DNA from: a bacterium
Lineage (GTDB): Bacteria > Bacillota > Clostridia > Lachnospirales > Lachnospiraceae
Direction: 5' to 3'
Assembly: GCA_028727105.1 (NCBI GenBank)
Contig: JAQYOU010000157.1
Location: forward strand, 1 to 38,033
Length of the DNA stretch: 38,033 bases
Shown: positions 16,568-25,151 of the stretch, piece after piece
Layout: every line of letters starts with the position of its first letter
Numbering within the stretch: position 1 is the stretch's first letter
The notes under the pieces: generated by a model
Told to the model about the DNA's origin: nothing
The model's input: only the letters and a program-made list of their open reading frames with translations
Database searches by the model: none
Made by a program: the position numbers and the translations under genes

Positions 16568-17746
16568 ATGCCTAAATTAAGTGAAAGAGTCGGTACCTTC
16601 ACCGATTCGGTCATTCGTCGTATGACACGTATCAGTGATGAATATGATGCGATCAACCTGTCTCAGGGATTTCCGGACTTCGATCCGCCCAAGGAGATCA
16701 TGGATGCGCTGGCAAAGGCTGCCTATGCAGGACCGCATCAGTATTCTGTTACCTTTGGTGCAAAAAATTTCAGAGAAGCGCTTGCAAGGAAGCAGGGAAA
16801 AGCGATCGGAAGAACGATCAACCCGGAAACAGAGATCGTTGTGACCTGTGGTGGAACCGAGGCGATGATGTGTGCGATGATGACCATCTGTAACCCCGGA
16901 GATAAAGTGATGGTTTTTTCACCGTTTTATGAAAATTATGGTGCAGATGCCATTTTGTCCGGAGCAGACCCGACCTATATTCCGCTTGTGCCGCCGGAAT
17001 ACGGTTTTGATATCAGTCTGATCGAGCAGGGCTTCAAGGATGGCGCAAAGGCGATCATCGTATGTAACCCGTCGAACCCCTGCGGCAAGGTGTTCAGCCG
17101 CGAAGAATTGATGCAGATCGGTGAACTAGCTGTTAAATATGATGCATTTGTTGTGACGGATGAGGTGTATGAACATTTGGTTTACGCACCGAACCATCAT
17201 ACCTGTATGGCATCCTTGCCGGGTATGTACGGGCATACGATCACCTGTAATTCACTTTCAAAAACATACTCCATCACCGGATGGCGTCTCGGCTATCTGA
17301 TCGGACCCGAAGAGGTGATCGAAGCAGCAAAAAAAGTACATGATTTCCTGACGGTTGGTGCGGCAGCACCGCTGCAGGAGGCGGCTGTGACAGGCCTGAA
17401 TTTCCCGGATTCATATTACGAAAAACTGTTGGAAACCTACACAAAGAAACGTGCCTGTCTTTTGGATGGATTGGACCGGATCGGGTTAAAGCACAACATT
17501 CCGCAGGGAACCTATTTCGTGCTGATTGATATTCAGGATTTTCTGGATCTCCCGCAGTTTGCAGGCTACACAGACCTGGAGTTCTGTGAGTGGATGATCA
17601 AAAATATCGGAGTAGCAGCAGTTCCCGGTTCCAGCTTCTTCAAAGAGGATGTAAACCATCTGATCCGACTGCACTTTGCAAGAGAAGAAAAAACGATCGA
17701 TGAGGCGATCGGGCGCCTGGCTAAGATGGCAGCACTGCTGCAGTAG
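16568..17746 (+). CDS. Class I/II PLP-dependent aminotransferase, 392 aa
   Basis: A typical fold-type I aminotransferase of the AspC/kynurenine aminotransferase-like group. It shows INLSQGFPDFDPP near the N terminus, YSVTFGAKNFREALA, VTCGGTEAMMCAM, the PNNP-like CNPSNPCGKVFS, the cofactor Asp in VVTDEVYEHLVY, the Schiff-base Lys in SLSKTYSITGWRLGY, and the substrate-carboxylate Arg in HLIRLHFARE at the end. The precise amino-acid substrate cannot be read from the sequence. ATG 16568 follows AAGGAGG at 16553-16560; an in-frame upstream extension to 16481 lacks support. It is monocistronic, ended by a strong terminator, and appears to be the first resident chromosomal gene right of the mobile island. 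Confidence 0.92.
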   Translation: MPKLSERVGTFTDSVIRRMTRISDEYDAINLSQGFPDFDPPKEIMDALAKAAYAGPHQYSVTFGAKNFREALARKQGKAIGRTINPETEIVVTCGGTEAMMCAMMTICNPGDKVMVFSPFYENYGADAILSGADPTYIPLVPPEYGFDISLIEQGFKDGAKAIIVCNPSNPCGKVFSREELMQIGELAVKYDAFVVTDEVYEHLVYAPNHHTCMASLPGMYGHTITCNSLSKTYSITGWRLGYLIGPEEVIEAAKKVHDFLTVGAAAPLQEAAVTGLNFPDSYYEKLLETYTKKRACLLDGLDRIGLKHNIPQGTYFVLIDIQDFLDLPQFAGYTDLEFCEWMIKNIGVAAVPGSSFFKEDVNHLIRLHFAREEKTIDEAIGRLAKMAALLQ

Positions 17747-17761
17747 AAAAATTTACATAAA

Positions 17762-17797
17762 AAAGTTCCTGTGCATGGCGCGCAGGAACTTTTTTTG
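17762..17797 (+). terminator. Rho-independent terminator after the aminotransferase gene
   Basis: Arms 17762-17774 (AAAGTTCCTGTGC) and 17780-17792 pair along 13 bases with one G-U, loop ATGGC, followed by a T-run to 17796. Confidence 0.92.
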
Positions 17798-17963
17798 TCG
17801 TCTTTTGCCGTATAGGAAACTTAAAAAGCGCATTCTTTTTAATGTCATCATAATCCAAAACAAGCCTGCATATAATAAATGCAAGATGGTTTTTTGAAAC
17901 GCAGTGATCACAGGCAGCTACAGGCCTGAATATATGAAAATCAAAAACAGGAGAGGCTTACAT

Positions 17964-18749
17964 ATGGACAGCAAGAAAAAGATCTACTACGCACGAACGT
18001 ATCGAAGATTACAGATCAGGTGGGAAAGGACTATAGTGCTCGCGTGCTTACTGATCCTTCCGACAACAATCATATTCCTTATGATGCTGGATGCTCTGAC
18101 TGACATGATCACAAGGACAGGGACAGAACTGCTGTCAAAGGTGATCGCAGCAGAAAACATGCATATCGTATCGACGGCATATTCGATCCTAAGCCGCATG
18201 TCATATATAAAACTATCTACTGTTTATCCGACAATTTCTATGATCCTCTGGAATATGGGGATCTGTTTTTTGCTGCTTCTTCTTATATTCGTGCTTAGAA
18301 AAGGCAGCAGACCATTTGCCATTTTTTCCTTGTTTGCCATCGTGATACATATGGTAAGCTGCATGTACTTTTTGTTTGCGGCAGATCGTTTTCCGTATAC
18401 GGCAGGGCAGTATTCGGAGCTCTATCTGAAGCAGCAGACCGGCATCTGGCTGACGTTTATCGTTCTCGCGGGACTTGTCACAACCTTTATTGGAGAAAAC
18501 GGATATTTTTGGAAACTAGTGACGTTTCTTTCCATCATAGCCTATTCACTGATCTTTGGTGCAGTCAGATATATTCTGTTTCTGTTCATACTATATCGTT
18601 ATTCCGTTCTATATATGGCTCTTTTGTTTTTTGTTTTTGGCCCAATGTTTGACTACTCCTATTTTGTTGCCATCTATGCGATTTTTGTGAATAAAAACAT
18701 CAATGATTATGAATTTGGGAAGAAGAAAGGGGTATGGAAATGGTCGTAA
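17964..18749 (+). CDS. Polytopic membrane protein, first gene of the polysaccharide operon, 261 aa
   Basis: No family is recognised. After a basic N terminus (KKKIYYARTYRRLQIRWER), about six membrane helices can be seen: near TIVLACLLILPTTIIFLMML, LWNMGICFLLLLLIFVL, FAIFSLFAIVIHMVSCMYF, IWLTFIVLAGLVTTF, LVTFLSIIAYSLIFGAVRYI and YMALLFFVFGPMF. AGGAGAGG at 17949-17956 fits ATG 17964; an in-frame upstream start at 17904 lacks a site. The stop overlaps the GT2 synthase start by 16 bases, so the two are translationally coupled. An accessory membrane subunit for polymer synthesis or secretion is plausible from position only. Confidence 0.7.
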   Translation: MDSKKKIYYARTYRRLQIRWERTIVLACLLILPTTIIFLMMLDALTDMITRTGTELLSKVIAAENMHIVSTAYSILSRMSYIKLSTVYPTISMILWNMGICFLLLLLIFVLRKGSRPFAIFSLFAIVIHMVSCMYFLFAADRFPYTAGQYSELYLKQQTGIWLTFIVLAGLVTTFIGENGYFWKLVTFLSIIAYSLIFGAVRYILFLFILYRYSVLYMALLFFVFGPMFDYSYFVAIYAIFVNKNINDYEFGKKKGVWKWS

Positions 18750-19999
18750 CAATCATCAAGGGCTATATGATCTTTCTGATCGTTTTGATCGTGATCTATG
18801 TGGTCAGGCATTTCGTTTTTGCGCTGAACCGAATGGCCGGGCGTCAAAGGCTGTATTACAACGATATTTATTCCAGTGATATGAAGTCGATCACGGTGGT
18901 GATCCCCATGCATAATGAGGAGCAGGTGCTTTCTTATGTGTTGGATTCGCTTTTGGCATGCGATTACGACAGGGATCGTCTGGAGATCATTCCGGTGAAT
19001 GACAATTCCACCGACCGGACCAAAGAGCTTTTGGATGAGTACCACAAAAAGTATGAGTTTATCCGGCCCCTTCATAGGGACTGCGAAGAACGGGGAAAGC
19101 CGGCGGCATTAAACGATGCCATGGAGCTTGCCACGGGGGAGATCATCCTCGTATTTGATGCGGATTACCGCCCGGCGAAGGACATGTTAAAACAGCTGGC
19201 CATCGCTTTTGAAAATCCGGAGGTGGGTGCGGTCATGGGAAGGGTTATTCCCTACAATACCAATAAAAATGTATTGACAAGACTTATCAATCTGGAAAGA
19301 TCCGGAGGCTATCAGGTGGATCAGCAGGCCCGCTATAATCTTCGGACCATACCGCAATACGGCGGGACCGTGGGCGGGTTCCGGAAGGATGTGATGCGTG
19401 ACATGGGGGGCTTTGATCCTTCGGTATTAGCGGAGGATACAGAATTAACCTATCGCCTTTACACAAACGGCTGGAAAGTGATCTATGCGAATTCCGCAGA
19501 GTGCTATGAAGAGGCACCCGAGACATGGAAGGTGCGTGCACGGCAGATCCGAAGATGGTCCAGAGGTCACAATCGGGTACTGTTTCGTTACCTGTTCAAA
19601 ACGATAGCCTCAAAAAACATGACCTTCCGGGAAAAAGTGGATGGCGTGTTACTATTGTTTGTCTATGCGGTGCCGTTTCTTATGCTGCTGGGGCAGGTGT
19701 GCTCCCTGATCCTGTTCTTCCTTGGGGAAATGAATCTGTTCAGCGGCTGGTGGGTATTGCTGTTTTTGGCCATCTACTGTTCCTTCGGAAACTTTGCGCC
19801 CTTCTTCGAGATAGGTACCGCCCTGTTTTTGGATGGTATCCCGGGGGAAGCATTTCTGCTGCCGTTGCTGCTGTTTAATTTCTATTATTATATGTGGTAT
19901 ATCAGCCTGGGGTTTTTGGATGCAATTGCAGATGTGATCACAAGGAGAAGGGTGCGCTGGGCAAAAACGGCCCGGTTTACAGGAAAAAAGAATGCATAA
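18734..19999 (+). CDS. Processive family 2 glycosyltransferase (polysaccharide synthase), 421 aa
   Basis: A membrane-bound GT2 of the cellulose/PNAG/hyaluronan synthase type. The cytosolic domain shows the full catalytic set: VVIPMHNEEQV (nucleotide fold), VNDNST (about 88), FDADYRP (DxD, about 141), the acceptor motif AEDTEL (about 232) and QIRRW (the Q/RxxRW signature, about 270). One N-terminal helix (about 8-28) and three or four C-terminal helices (about 295-390) form the membrane channel. Length and layout resemble B. subtilis YdaM and Listeria PssC. The polymer sugar cannot be read directly, but wecB at the end of the operon suggests ManNAc. AAAGGGGT precedes the ATG. Confidence 0.9.
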   Translation: MEMVVTIIKGYMIFLIVLIVIYVVRHFVFALNRMAGRQRLYYNDIYSSDMKSITVVIPMHNEEQVLSYVLDSLLACDYDRDRLEIIPVNDNSTDRTKELLDEYHKKYEFIRPLHRDCEERGKPAALNDAMELATGEIILVFDADYRPAKDMLKQLAIAFENPEVGAVMGRVIPYNTNKNVLTRLINLERSGGYQVDQQARYNLRTIPQYGGTVGGFRKDVMRDMGGFDPSVLAEDTELTYRLYTNGWKVIYANSAECYEEAPETWKVRARQIRRWSRGHNRVLFRYLFKTIASKNMTFREKVDGVLLLFVYAVPFLMLLGQVCSLILFFLGEMNLFSGWWVLLFLAIYCSFGNFAPFFEIGTALFLDGIPGEAFLLPLLLFNFYYYMWYISLGFLDAIADVITRRRVRWAKTARFTGKKNA

Positions 20000-20016
20000 A
20001 AGGGGGGGAACGCAGA

Positions 20017-21099
20017 GTGAAGTATATCGTGATCCTTGCCATCGTGTTCATTGTGATGCTGACGGCTCCGTTTGTGGGTGCCGCCGTGTACTGTCTTGGT
20101 AAAAAGGGCAGTGTATTGCAGATCCGCAAGGAGAAAACGAAGGATGCCAGGTATTTTGGAAAAGCCTTTGCGCAGTTGGTGGAAAACAATCTGCCCAATG
20201 TGAAGGGGCATAGGATCCGGCTGTCAAAGGAAGAAGTCTTTGTGGATGGAGATGTGGCGAGATATTACTCTGACACGGTGGATGAGATGGTCATATGCCG
20301 TACCAAAGACTTTTACGCGCCCAAAAACGTGAAAGCGTTTCGCAAAGAGATCTATGGAGCCCGGGATATTGTTTTTTCCGGGAAGAATGTCAGGCTCCGG
20401 GCGGCCTGCGCCAGGGAGCGGATGATCCTTGGCACCGGTGTTACCGTCGAGCGGTGGGTGGATGCGGAGCAGACGCTGACTGTGTATGACAACTGCGATC
20501 TGGGAATGAGTGCGGCGGCAGGAAAACGGCTCTGTGTCGGGCCGGGCTGCAGGTTTCACCGGTTATATGCGCCGGAGATTTTCATCGGGCAGCATCCGGA
20601 TGATCTGAAAGATCCGATGGATGAAAAAAAGTCCGATATATTGGAGCCGGCCGGGCCGCAGCCCGTTGTAAAAAACATCAAAGCGGTGGATCACGAAATG
20701 GTCAATGAGCGAGAGGAAGCAGAGATCAGTATCGTGACAGATCAGGATCTGACGATCATGGAGGATGTGATCGTGAAAGGGGACATCTGTTCCCGAAAAG
20801 GTGTGCGTGTATGTGACGGGGCAGTGGTATGCGGCAATCTGTTTGCAGAAGAGGATGTGCTCATTGGAGCAGGTGCCGCAGTGCTTGGGAATGTCTTCAC
20901 GCAGGGAAATATCATTGCAGAAAAGCAGGCAATGTTTGGCCGCCCCGGAAGGATCCGCTCTGTGGTGGCAAGAGAAACGATTACCTTTGACAAGGATACC
21001 GCGGTGTTCGGATCGGTCAGCTGCGAAGGCGGCGGAAGTATCCGGCCGGGCGCGGGGAAAGGCGGGAGGGAGGAACTGATGTTTTTGCAGGTGACATAG
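20017..21099 (+). CDS. Membrane-anchored bactofilin-like (polymer-forming) protein, 360 aa
   Basis: Residues about 4-25 form a membrane anchor (IVILAIVFIVMLTAPFVGAAVY). The rest holds repeated short beta strands with periodic hydrophobic and glycine residues. The clearest region is the C-terminal third: TIMEDVIVKGDICSRKGVRV, CDGAVVCGNLFAEEDVLIG, GAAVLGNVFTQGNIIAEK, TAVFGSVSCEGGGSI. This G-x-V-x-G pattern every ~18 residues is typical of the right-handed beta helix of bactofilins (PF04519). The start is GTG 20017 with AGGGGGG upstream; a longer frame from 19894 overlaps the synthase. It lies in the polysaccharide operon and could scaffold the synthase at the membrane. Confidence 0.75.
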   Translation: MKYIVILAIVFIVMLTAPFVGAAVYCLGKKGSVLQIRKEKTKDARYFGKAFAQLVENNLPNVKGHRIRLSKEEVFVDGDVARYYSDTVDEMVICRTKDFYAPKNVKAFRKEIYGARDIVFSGKNVRLRAACARERMILGTGVTVERWVDAEQTLTVYDNCDLGMSAAAGKRLCVGPGCRFHRLYAPEIFIGQHPDDLKDPMDEKKSDILEPAGPQPVVKNIKAVDHEMVNEREEAEISIVTDQDLTIMEDVIVKGDICSRKGVRVCDGAVVCGNLFAEEDVLIGAGAAVLGNVFTQGNIIAEKQAMFGRPGRIRSVVARETITFDKDTAVFGSVSCEGGGSIRPGAGKGGREELMFLQVT

Positions 21100-21137
21100 G
21101 CAACTATTGAAACTGAGAAGACGGGGCAAAATGTAAT

Positions 21138-22259
21138 ATGGGAAAAACAACGATCAAATATGGATGTTCCATCGTGCTTGCAATTTTGTTTGCAATTGTG
21201 TGTGTGCTGGCGCAGCAGATCTTTGCAGGGGAAACCAAGGAAGCAGCGGCAGAGCAAAAGCCGCTGGAAAAGGATCTGTACGATGGAAACGGTCTGATCA
21301 CAGGAACGGAATTATCGGATCAGGTGGTCTATGAGAGCGATTCCATTGTGTGCTTTGAGGACCGTGTCCTGCAGAAATTCCGGTATGATCCGGAAAACGC
21401 AAAAAAGGTCGCTGCCATCACAGAGGGCATTCTTCAAACATGTCCAAAGCTGAAACACGTCTATGTGCTGCCCGTTCCCCACCGTATTTTTTTGGAGGAG
21501 GGCTTTGAAGGCGAGAAAGAGACCTATCAAACGTATCTGACACAGCTGACAGAAGAACTTCCGGAGAAAGCCGCTTTGGTCGATGTGCTTCCGGTTCTGG
21601 AGGAGCATCGGGAAGAATATATCTTCTTTCGCACGGAGGATTCCTGGACGGCGAAGGGTGCCTGCTACGGAATGGAACCCCTGTGCGAGCGGCTGGGAGT
21701 GAACGCTTTTCCATTGAGCCGGTATGAGGAATACATGTATACTTCCTTCACTGGCGCTTTGCCATTGCTGGAAGAGTTCAAAAAACAGGTGGCCGGGACG
21801 CTTCCGGCGGACCAGACCTATTACTACCTGCTTCCGGATTCGGTGGATCGGGTGGAAGTGATCCGCACGGATCAAGAAGGGAAGGAGGTGCGATATAAGA
21901 AACCACTGATCACTGCTTCTGCCGGGAATACAGGGGCATTCATTGACAGTCCTTTTACCAGAGCCATCGTGGAGGGGAAGGCCTGTGCAAAAAAGTATCA
22001 GGGTAGATATGTACTGGTCCTGTGTGATGAAAGGGGAAAGCTTTTGGTCCCCTATCTGAAGGATTACTATGACGGGGTATACGTGGTCAGCGTGAAGGAG
22101 GATCCCGGGCTTTATGAAGATCTACAGGCGATCGTTGATGCGTATCACATCACAGAGGTGGTGTTTGCACAGGGCGCTTCGGAGATGGGCGCCGCGGGCT
22201 ATGACCTGGCATTCCTGAGGTTTTACGAGAATGAAGGAGGATCACCGGGGACTGACTGA
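21138..22259 (+). CDS. AlgX/AlgJ-like (DHHW family) extracytoplasmic protein, catalytic His apparently missing, 373 aa
   Basis: The N-terminal signal anchor is SIVLAILFAIVCVLAQQIF (about 11-29). The soluble part reads as an SGNH-like AlgX/AlgJ domain of the DHHW family: it has DGNGLI and YESDSIVCF-type openings, YVLPVPHRIFLEEGF (about 110), then FFRTEDSWTAKGACYGMEPL (about 165-185) where the family normally has D-x-H-W-x-x-x-G. Here the block reads Glu-Asp-Ser-Trp, so the usual His is replaced. Further on, SAGNTGAFIDSPF fits the Ser block region. AlgX and AlgJ acetylate polysaccharide; this one may be inactive or bind polymer only. It sits between the bactofilin-like and VTC genes with co-directional close spacing. 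Confidence 0.65.
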   Translation: MGKTTIKYGCSIVLAILFAIVCVLAQQIFAGETKEAAAEQKPLEKDLYDGNGLITGTELSDQVVYESDSIVCFEDRVLQKFRYDPENAKKVAAITEGILQTCPKLKHVYVLPVPHRIFLEEGFEGEKETYQTYLTQLTEELPEKAALVDVLPVLEEHREEYIFFRTEDSWTAKGACYGMEPLCERLGVNAFPLSRYEEYMYTSFTGALPLLEEFKKQVAGTLPADQTYYYLLPDSVDRVEVIRTDQEGKEVRYKKPLITASAGNTGAFIDSPFTRAIVEGKACAKKYQGRYVLVLCDERGKLLVPYLKDYYDGVYVVSVKEDPGLYEDLQAIVDAYHITEVVFAQGASEMGAAGYDLAFLRFYENEGGSPGTD

Positions 22260-22279
22260 AAAAAAGAGGGGGATGTGAC

Positions 22280-22963
22280 ATGAAACAGATCTATCGAAAA
22301 GAACTGAAATATCTGATAACCGAAGAGACATTCCTGCGGCTTAAGCACATGCTGGATGCCGTGCTGGAGCAGGATAGCTATTGCAAAAACGGAAGCTATA
22401 TGGTGCGCTCCCAGTATTATGATTCCATCGGGGACAATGACCTGTGCGACAATCTGGCAGGAGTCATGGAAAAAAGCAAGCTGCGCGTGCGTATTTATTC
22501 CACGGAGGATCAGACGGCGCGACTGGAGCATAAGTGCAAAAACGGTTCCGACGGGATCAAATACGCGCTATCCCTTACGAAAGAAGAGGCACTTTTGATG
22601 GAGCAGCGCAGGTATGAGTTTTTGCTTGGAAGAGAGGAGGCGCTGGCGATGCGGTTGTATACAAAGCTGACCGGGCAGGTGTATGCGCCAAAGACCATCG
22701 TGGAGTATGAACGGACGGCATACCGGTATCCGGCAAGCGATGTCAGGATCACCTTTGACCGGAACTTAAGGGGCAGCGTGAATCCCTACGGGATCTTTGA
22801 GAAGGAGCCTTCATACGTACCGCTTTTGGATGGAGAAACAGGCGTTTTTGAGATCAAATACAATGATTTTTTTCCATCTGCGCTAAACCTGCTTCTTGGC
22901 ACACTGAATGCTTCCAGGGAAGCCTATAGCAAGTATTCGGTGTCCAGATTCATGTATCTGTAA
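22280..22963 (+). CDS. VTC-domain (polyphosphate polymerase-like) protein, 227 aa
   Basis: This protein contains the conserved strands of the VTC/CYTH-like tunnel domain: YRKELKYLITEETF at the N terminus, MVRSQYYDS, SKLRVRIYS, ARLEHKCKNGSDGIKYAL, TIVEYERTAYR, DVRITFDRNL, VFEIKYNDFFP and YSKYSVSRFMY at the C terminus. The basic residues (R in RKE, R/K in LRVR, K in EHKCK, R in YERTAY, R in FDRNLR, K in EIKY) line the phosphate tunnel in yeast Vtc4. The length of ~230 residues is normal for bacterial forms. AGGGGGATGTG precedes the ATG. It occurs together with DUF4956 and CotH genes, an association common in Clostridia. Confidence 0.9.
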   Translation: MKQIYRKELKYLITEETFLRLKHMLDAVLEQDSYCKNGSYMVRSQYYDSIGDNDLCDNLAGVMEKSKLRVRIYSTEDQTARLEHKCKNGSDGIKYALSLTKEEALLMEQRRYEFLLGREEALAMRLYTKLTGQVYAPKTIVEYERTAYRYPASDVRITFDRNLRGSVNPYGIFEKEPSYVPLLDGETGVFEIKYNDFFPSALNLLLGTLNASREAYSKYSVSRFMYL

Positions 22964-22981
22964 AAGATGGGAGACGAGCTC

Positions 22982-23662
22982 ATGAGAGAATTTATAATAG
23001 AAAATCTGGCCAGTGAAGGGACGGTGGATCTGCTGACCATTGTGATCAATAATATCGTTGCGATAACTGCATCCTTTTTTATCATGTTCGTGTATAAGAT
23101 CACGTATTCCGGCCCCGCCTACAGCCGGAAATTCAATGTGACGCTGGGGGCCATTACGATCACGACCACCATGATCATGGCCATCATCAGCAACAATATC
23201 GCACTGTCGCTGGGTATGGTGGGTGCCCTTTCCATCATCCGTTTCCGGACGGCGGTAAAGGATGTCCGGGATGCGGCCTTTATTTTCTGGGCCATTGCCA
23301 TCGGGATCGGATGTGGCGTTTCCCAGTATGCCCTGGTTGGCGTGGGCAGCGTGTTTTTGTTTCTCTTTCTGCTTTTTACCAAACAGTCGGTTACCTCCGG
23401 ACAGCAGCTGCTCATCATCCAGGGAAAGCCTGAGGCGCAGAATGAGATCGAACATACCGTGAATACACATTTTCATGAAAAAGCGCATCTGACCATCAAA
23501 AATTCAGCAACGGATTCCTGCGAGCTGGTCTATAAGATCAGGGAGAATACGCTGAAAAAAGCAAACGAAAAGCAGAAGATCGATATCTCGCAGCGGCTGA
23601 TGAAGCTGGAAGGTGTCAGCAGGGTGAATCTGGTAGAGCAGCAGGATGATATTTCCAGGTAA
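22982..23662 (+). CDS. DUF4956 membrane protein, 226 aa
   Basis: Three to four membrane helices are visible in the first ~140 residues: IVINNIVAITASFFIMFVY, the stretch from VTLGAITITTTMIMAIIS to LSLGMVGALSIIRFRTAVKD, and AAFIFWAIAIGIGCGVSQYA with GVGSVFLFLFLLF. The LSLGMVGALSIIRFRT block is the family hallmark of DUF4956 (MgtC/SapB-like fold). The C-terminal ~80 residues are a cytosolic alpha/beta domain. ATG 22982 follows GGGAG with 8-base spacing; ATG 22967 has no site. DUF4956 and VTC genes are commonly adjacent, suggesting a transporter or regulator acting with the VTC protein. Confidence 0.88.
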   Translation: MREFIIENLASEGTVDLLTIVINNIVAITASFFIMFVYKITYSGPAYSRKFNVTLGAITITTTMIMAIISNNIALSLGMVGALSIIRFRTAVKDVRDAAFIFWAIAIGIGCGVSQYALVGVGSVFLFLFLLFTKQSVTSGQQLLIIQGKPEAQNEIEHTVNTHFHEKAHLTIKNSATDSCELVYKIRENTLKKANEKQKIDISQRLMKLEGVSRVNLVEQQDDISR

Positions 23663-23675
23663 GCGGAGACGGGGT

Positions 23676-25100
23676 ATGAAAAAATGGATCGCATGCGTAG
23701 GCATGATGGCAGTTCTCATGGCAGTGGTGTGTGCGGGGGAAGCTGTAAATGGCAATGCCGGCTCGGCAGCACCGGCAGCAGCTTCCGGTGCTGTGAAACC
23801 GGACACCATCCGCTGGAGACCGCCGGATGAGGAGTTTTTGGACTATTACGGGATCGGAGTCTTTGAGACGGATCTGCCCGTCGTGCACATCAACACGGAA
23901 GGGCGGCGGATCACCAAAGAAAACAAGACACGGGTAAGCGTTGCGGTGACAGATGCCGGAGGCAAAGCAGGATCTGTCATGGAAACACCGGACTGGGGGG
24001 CTTTTGCTACACTCAATTACCGGGGCGCGTCCTCCTATTCGCAATTTGACAAAAAGCAATACCGCATGAAGTTTTACAGGAAAGAAGGAGGCACAAAATC
24101 GAAAGAATATGAGTTTTTAGGAATGGGAAAAAACAGCGAATGGGTATTAAACGGTCCTTTTCTGGATAAAACGTTACTGCGAAACCGCCTGGTATACGGA
24201 CTGGGGAGAGAGATCTTTCCATGGGCGCCGGATTGCAGGTATTTCGAATTGTTTTTGGACGGAGAATATCAGGGGGTGTATCTGGCCATAGAGCCGGTCA
24301 CTAATGGAGAGAGTCGTCTGCGCCTGTGCGAATTTGGTCTGGCAAGCGGCGAGACCGCCTACATTGTAAAGAGAGACCGGAGTGATTCGGAGGAGGCTCC
24401 TTTGTATGTCTACGGTCATTACGCCGGAAAGACAAATAACGAGCTGTTCATCGATTATCCGACCGCAAACAAAATCACGGAGAGGCAGCGGAAATGGATC
24501 ACCCGGGATATCGACCGGTTTGAGCGGGTACTGTATAGCAATACGTTTGCAGATCCCGACGATGGATATGCAACATATATCGATGTGGACCAGTTTGTGG
24601 ACTATGTTGTCCTAAACGAGGCGGTCATGAACAACGATGCTGGAAACCTGTCCACTTATATCTACAAGGAATTAGGCGGAAAGCTGCAGATCGCTCCATG
24701 GGACTACAATAACTGCTATGACAATTACCAGTGGTTCGCACAGGATTATGAAGAGATATTTATCCGGGACGCAGCGTGGTTTTCGGTGCTGCTTTCCGAC
24801 CGGGCCTTTGTGGAAAAAGTTGTAGATCGTTATGAGGACTTGCGGGCGGGCATTCTCAGCGAAGCGTATCTGTTTGACCGGATTGATGCATATGTGGAGG
24901 AACTGGGAGACGCCGTAGAGCGCAACTATGCGATCTGGGGATATACGTTTTACGATAAGCTGATGAGGGAAGAGAACGAATATCATTTCAGTCCTGCAGA
25001 TTATGAGGAGGCGATCGGACAGCTGAAGCGTTCGATCCACAGACGGCTGGACTATTTGGACACCCATATCACGGATCTGTATGCCGGGTGCATCAATTAG
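23676..25100 (+). CDS. Secreted CotH-family kinase-like protein, 474 aa
   Basis: The signal sequence covers about residues 1-27 (WIACVGMMAVLMAVVCAGEA). The CotH domain is well preserved: LNYRGASSYSQFDKKQYRMK (about 112-131) with the nucleotide-binding lysines, LGMGKNSEWVLNGPFLDKTL, LRNRLVYGLG, YFELFLDGEYQGVYLAIEPV, then DQFVDYVVLNEAVMNNDAG and the catalytic KLQIAPWDYNNCYDN (Asp about 342). CotH in Bacillus phosphorylates spore coat proteins; in non-spore loci with VTC and GT2 genes its substrate is unknown and could be a surface protein or the polymer. It starts 14 bases after the DUF4956 gene. Confidence 0.9.
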   Translation: MKKWIACVGMMAVLMAVVCAGEAVNGNAGSAAPAAASGAVKPDTIRWRPPDEEFLDYYGIGVFETDLPVVHINTEGRRITKENKTRVSVAVTDAGGKAGSVMETPDWGAFATLNYRGASSYSQFDKKQYRMKFYRKEGGTKSKEYEFLGMGKNSEWVLNGPFLDKTLLRNRLVYGLGREIFPWAPDCRYFELFLDGEYQGVYLAIEPVTNGESRLRLCEFGLASGETAYIVKRDRSDSEEAPLYVYGHYAGKTNNELFIDYPTANKITERQRKWITRDIDRFERVLYSNTFADPDDGYATYIDVDQFVDYVVLNEAVMNNDAGNLSTYIYKELGGKLQIAPWDYNNCYDNYQWFAQDYEEIFIRDAAWFSVLLSDRAFVEKVVDRYEDLRAGILSEAYLFDRIDAYVEELGDAVERNYAIWGYTFYDKLMREENEYHFSPADYEEAIGQLKRSIHRRLDYLDTHITDLYAGCIN

Positions 25101-25151
25101 ACATTTGGTAACTGTGAAGGTACTGAACAGTTACGAAATTTGGAGAAATTC

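Noticed and set aside
17800-17960. Possible riboswitch (c-di-GMP GEMM-like) before the polysaccharide operon
   Set aside because: An ACGCAGTGATCACAGGC stretch drew attention, but the conserved GEMM core and tetraloop pattern are not present.
20563-21257. Overlapping minus-strand frames of 170-195 codons
   Set aside because: They lie fully opposite the bactofilin-like and DHHW genes, which have clear starts and family motifs; these are GC-driven shadows.
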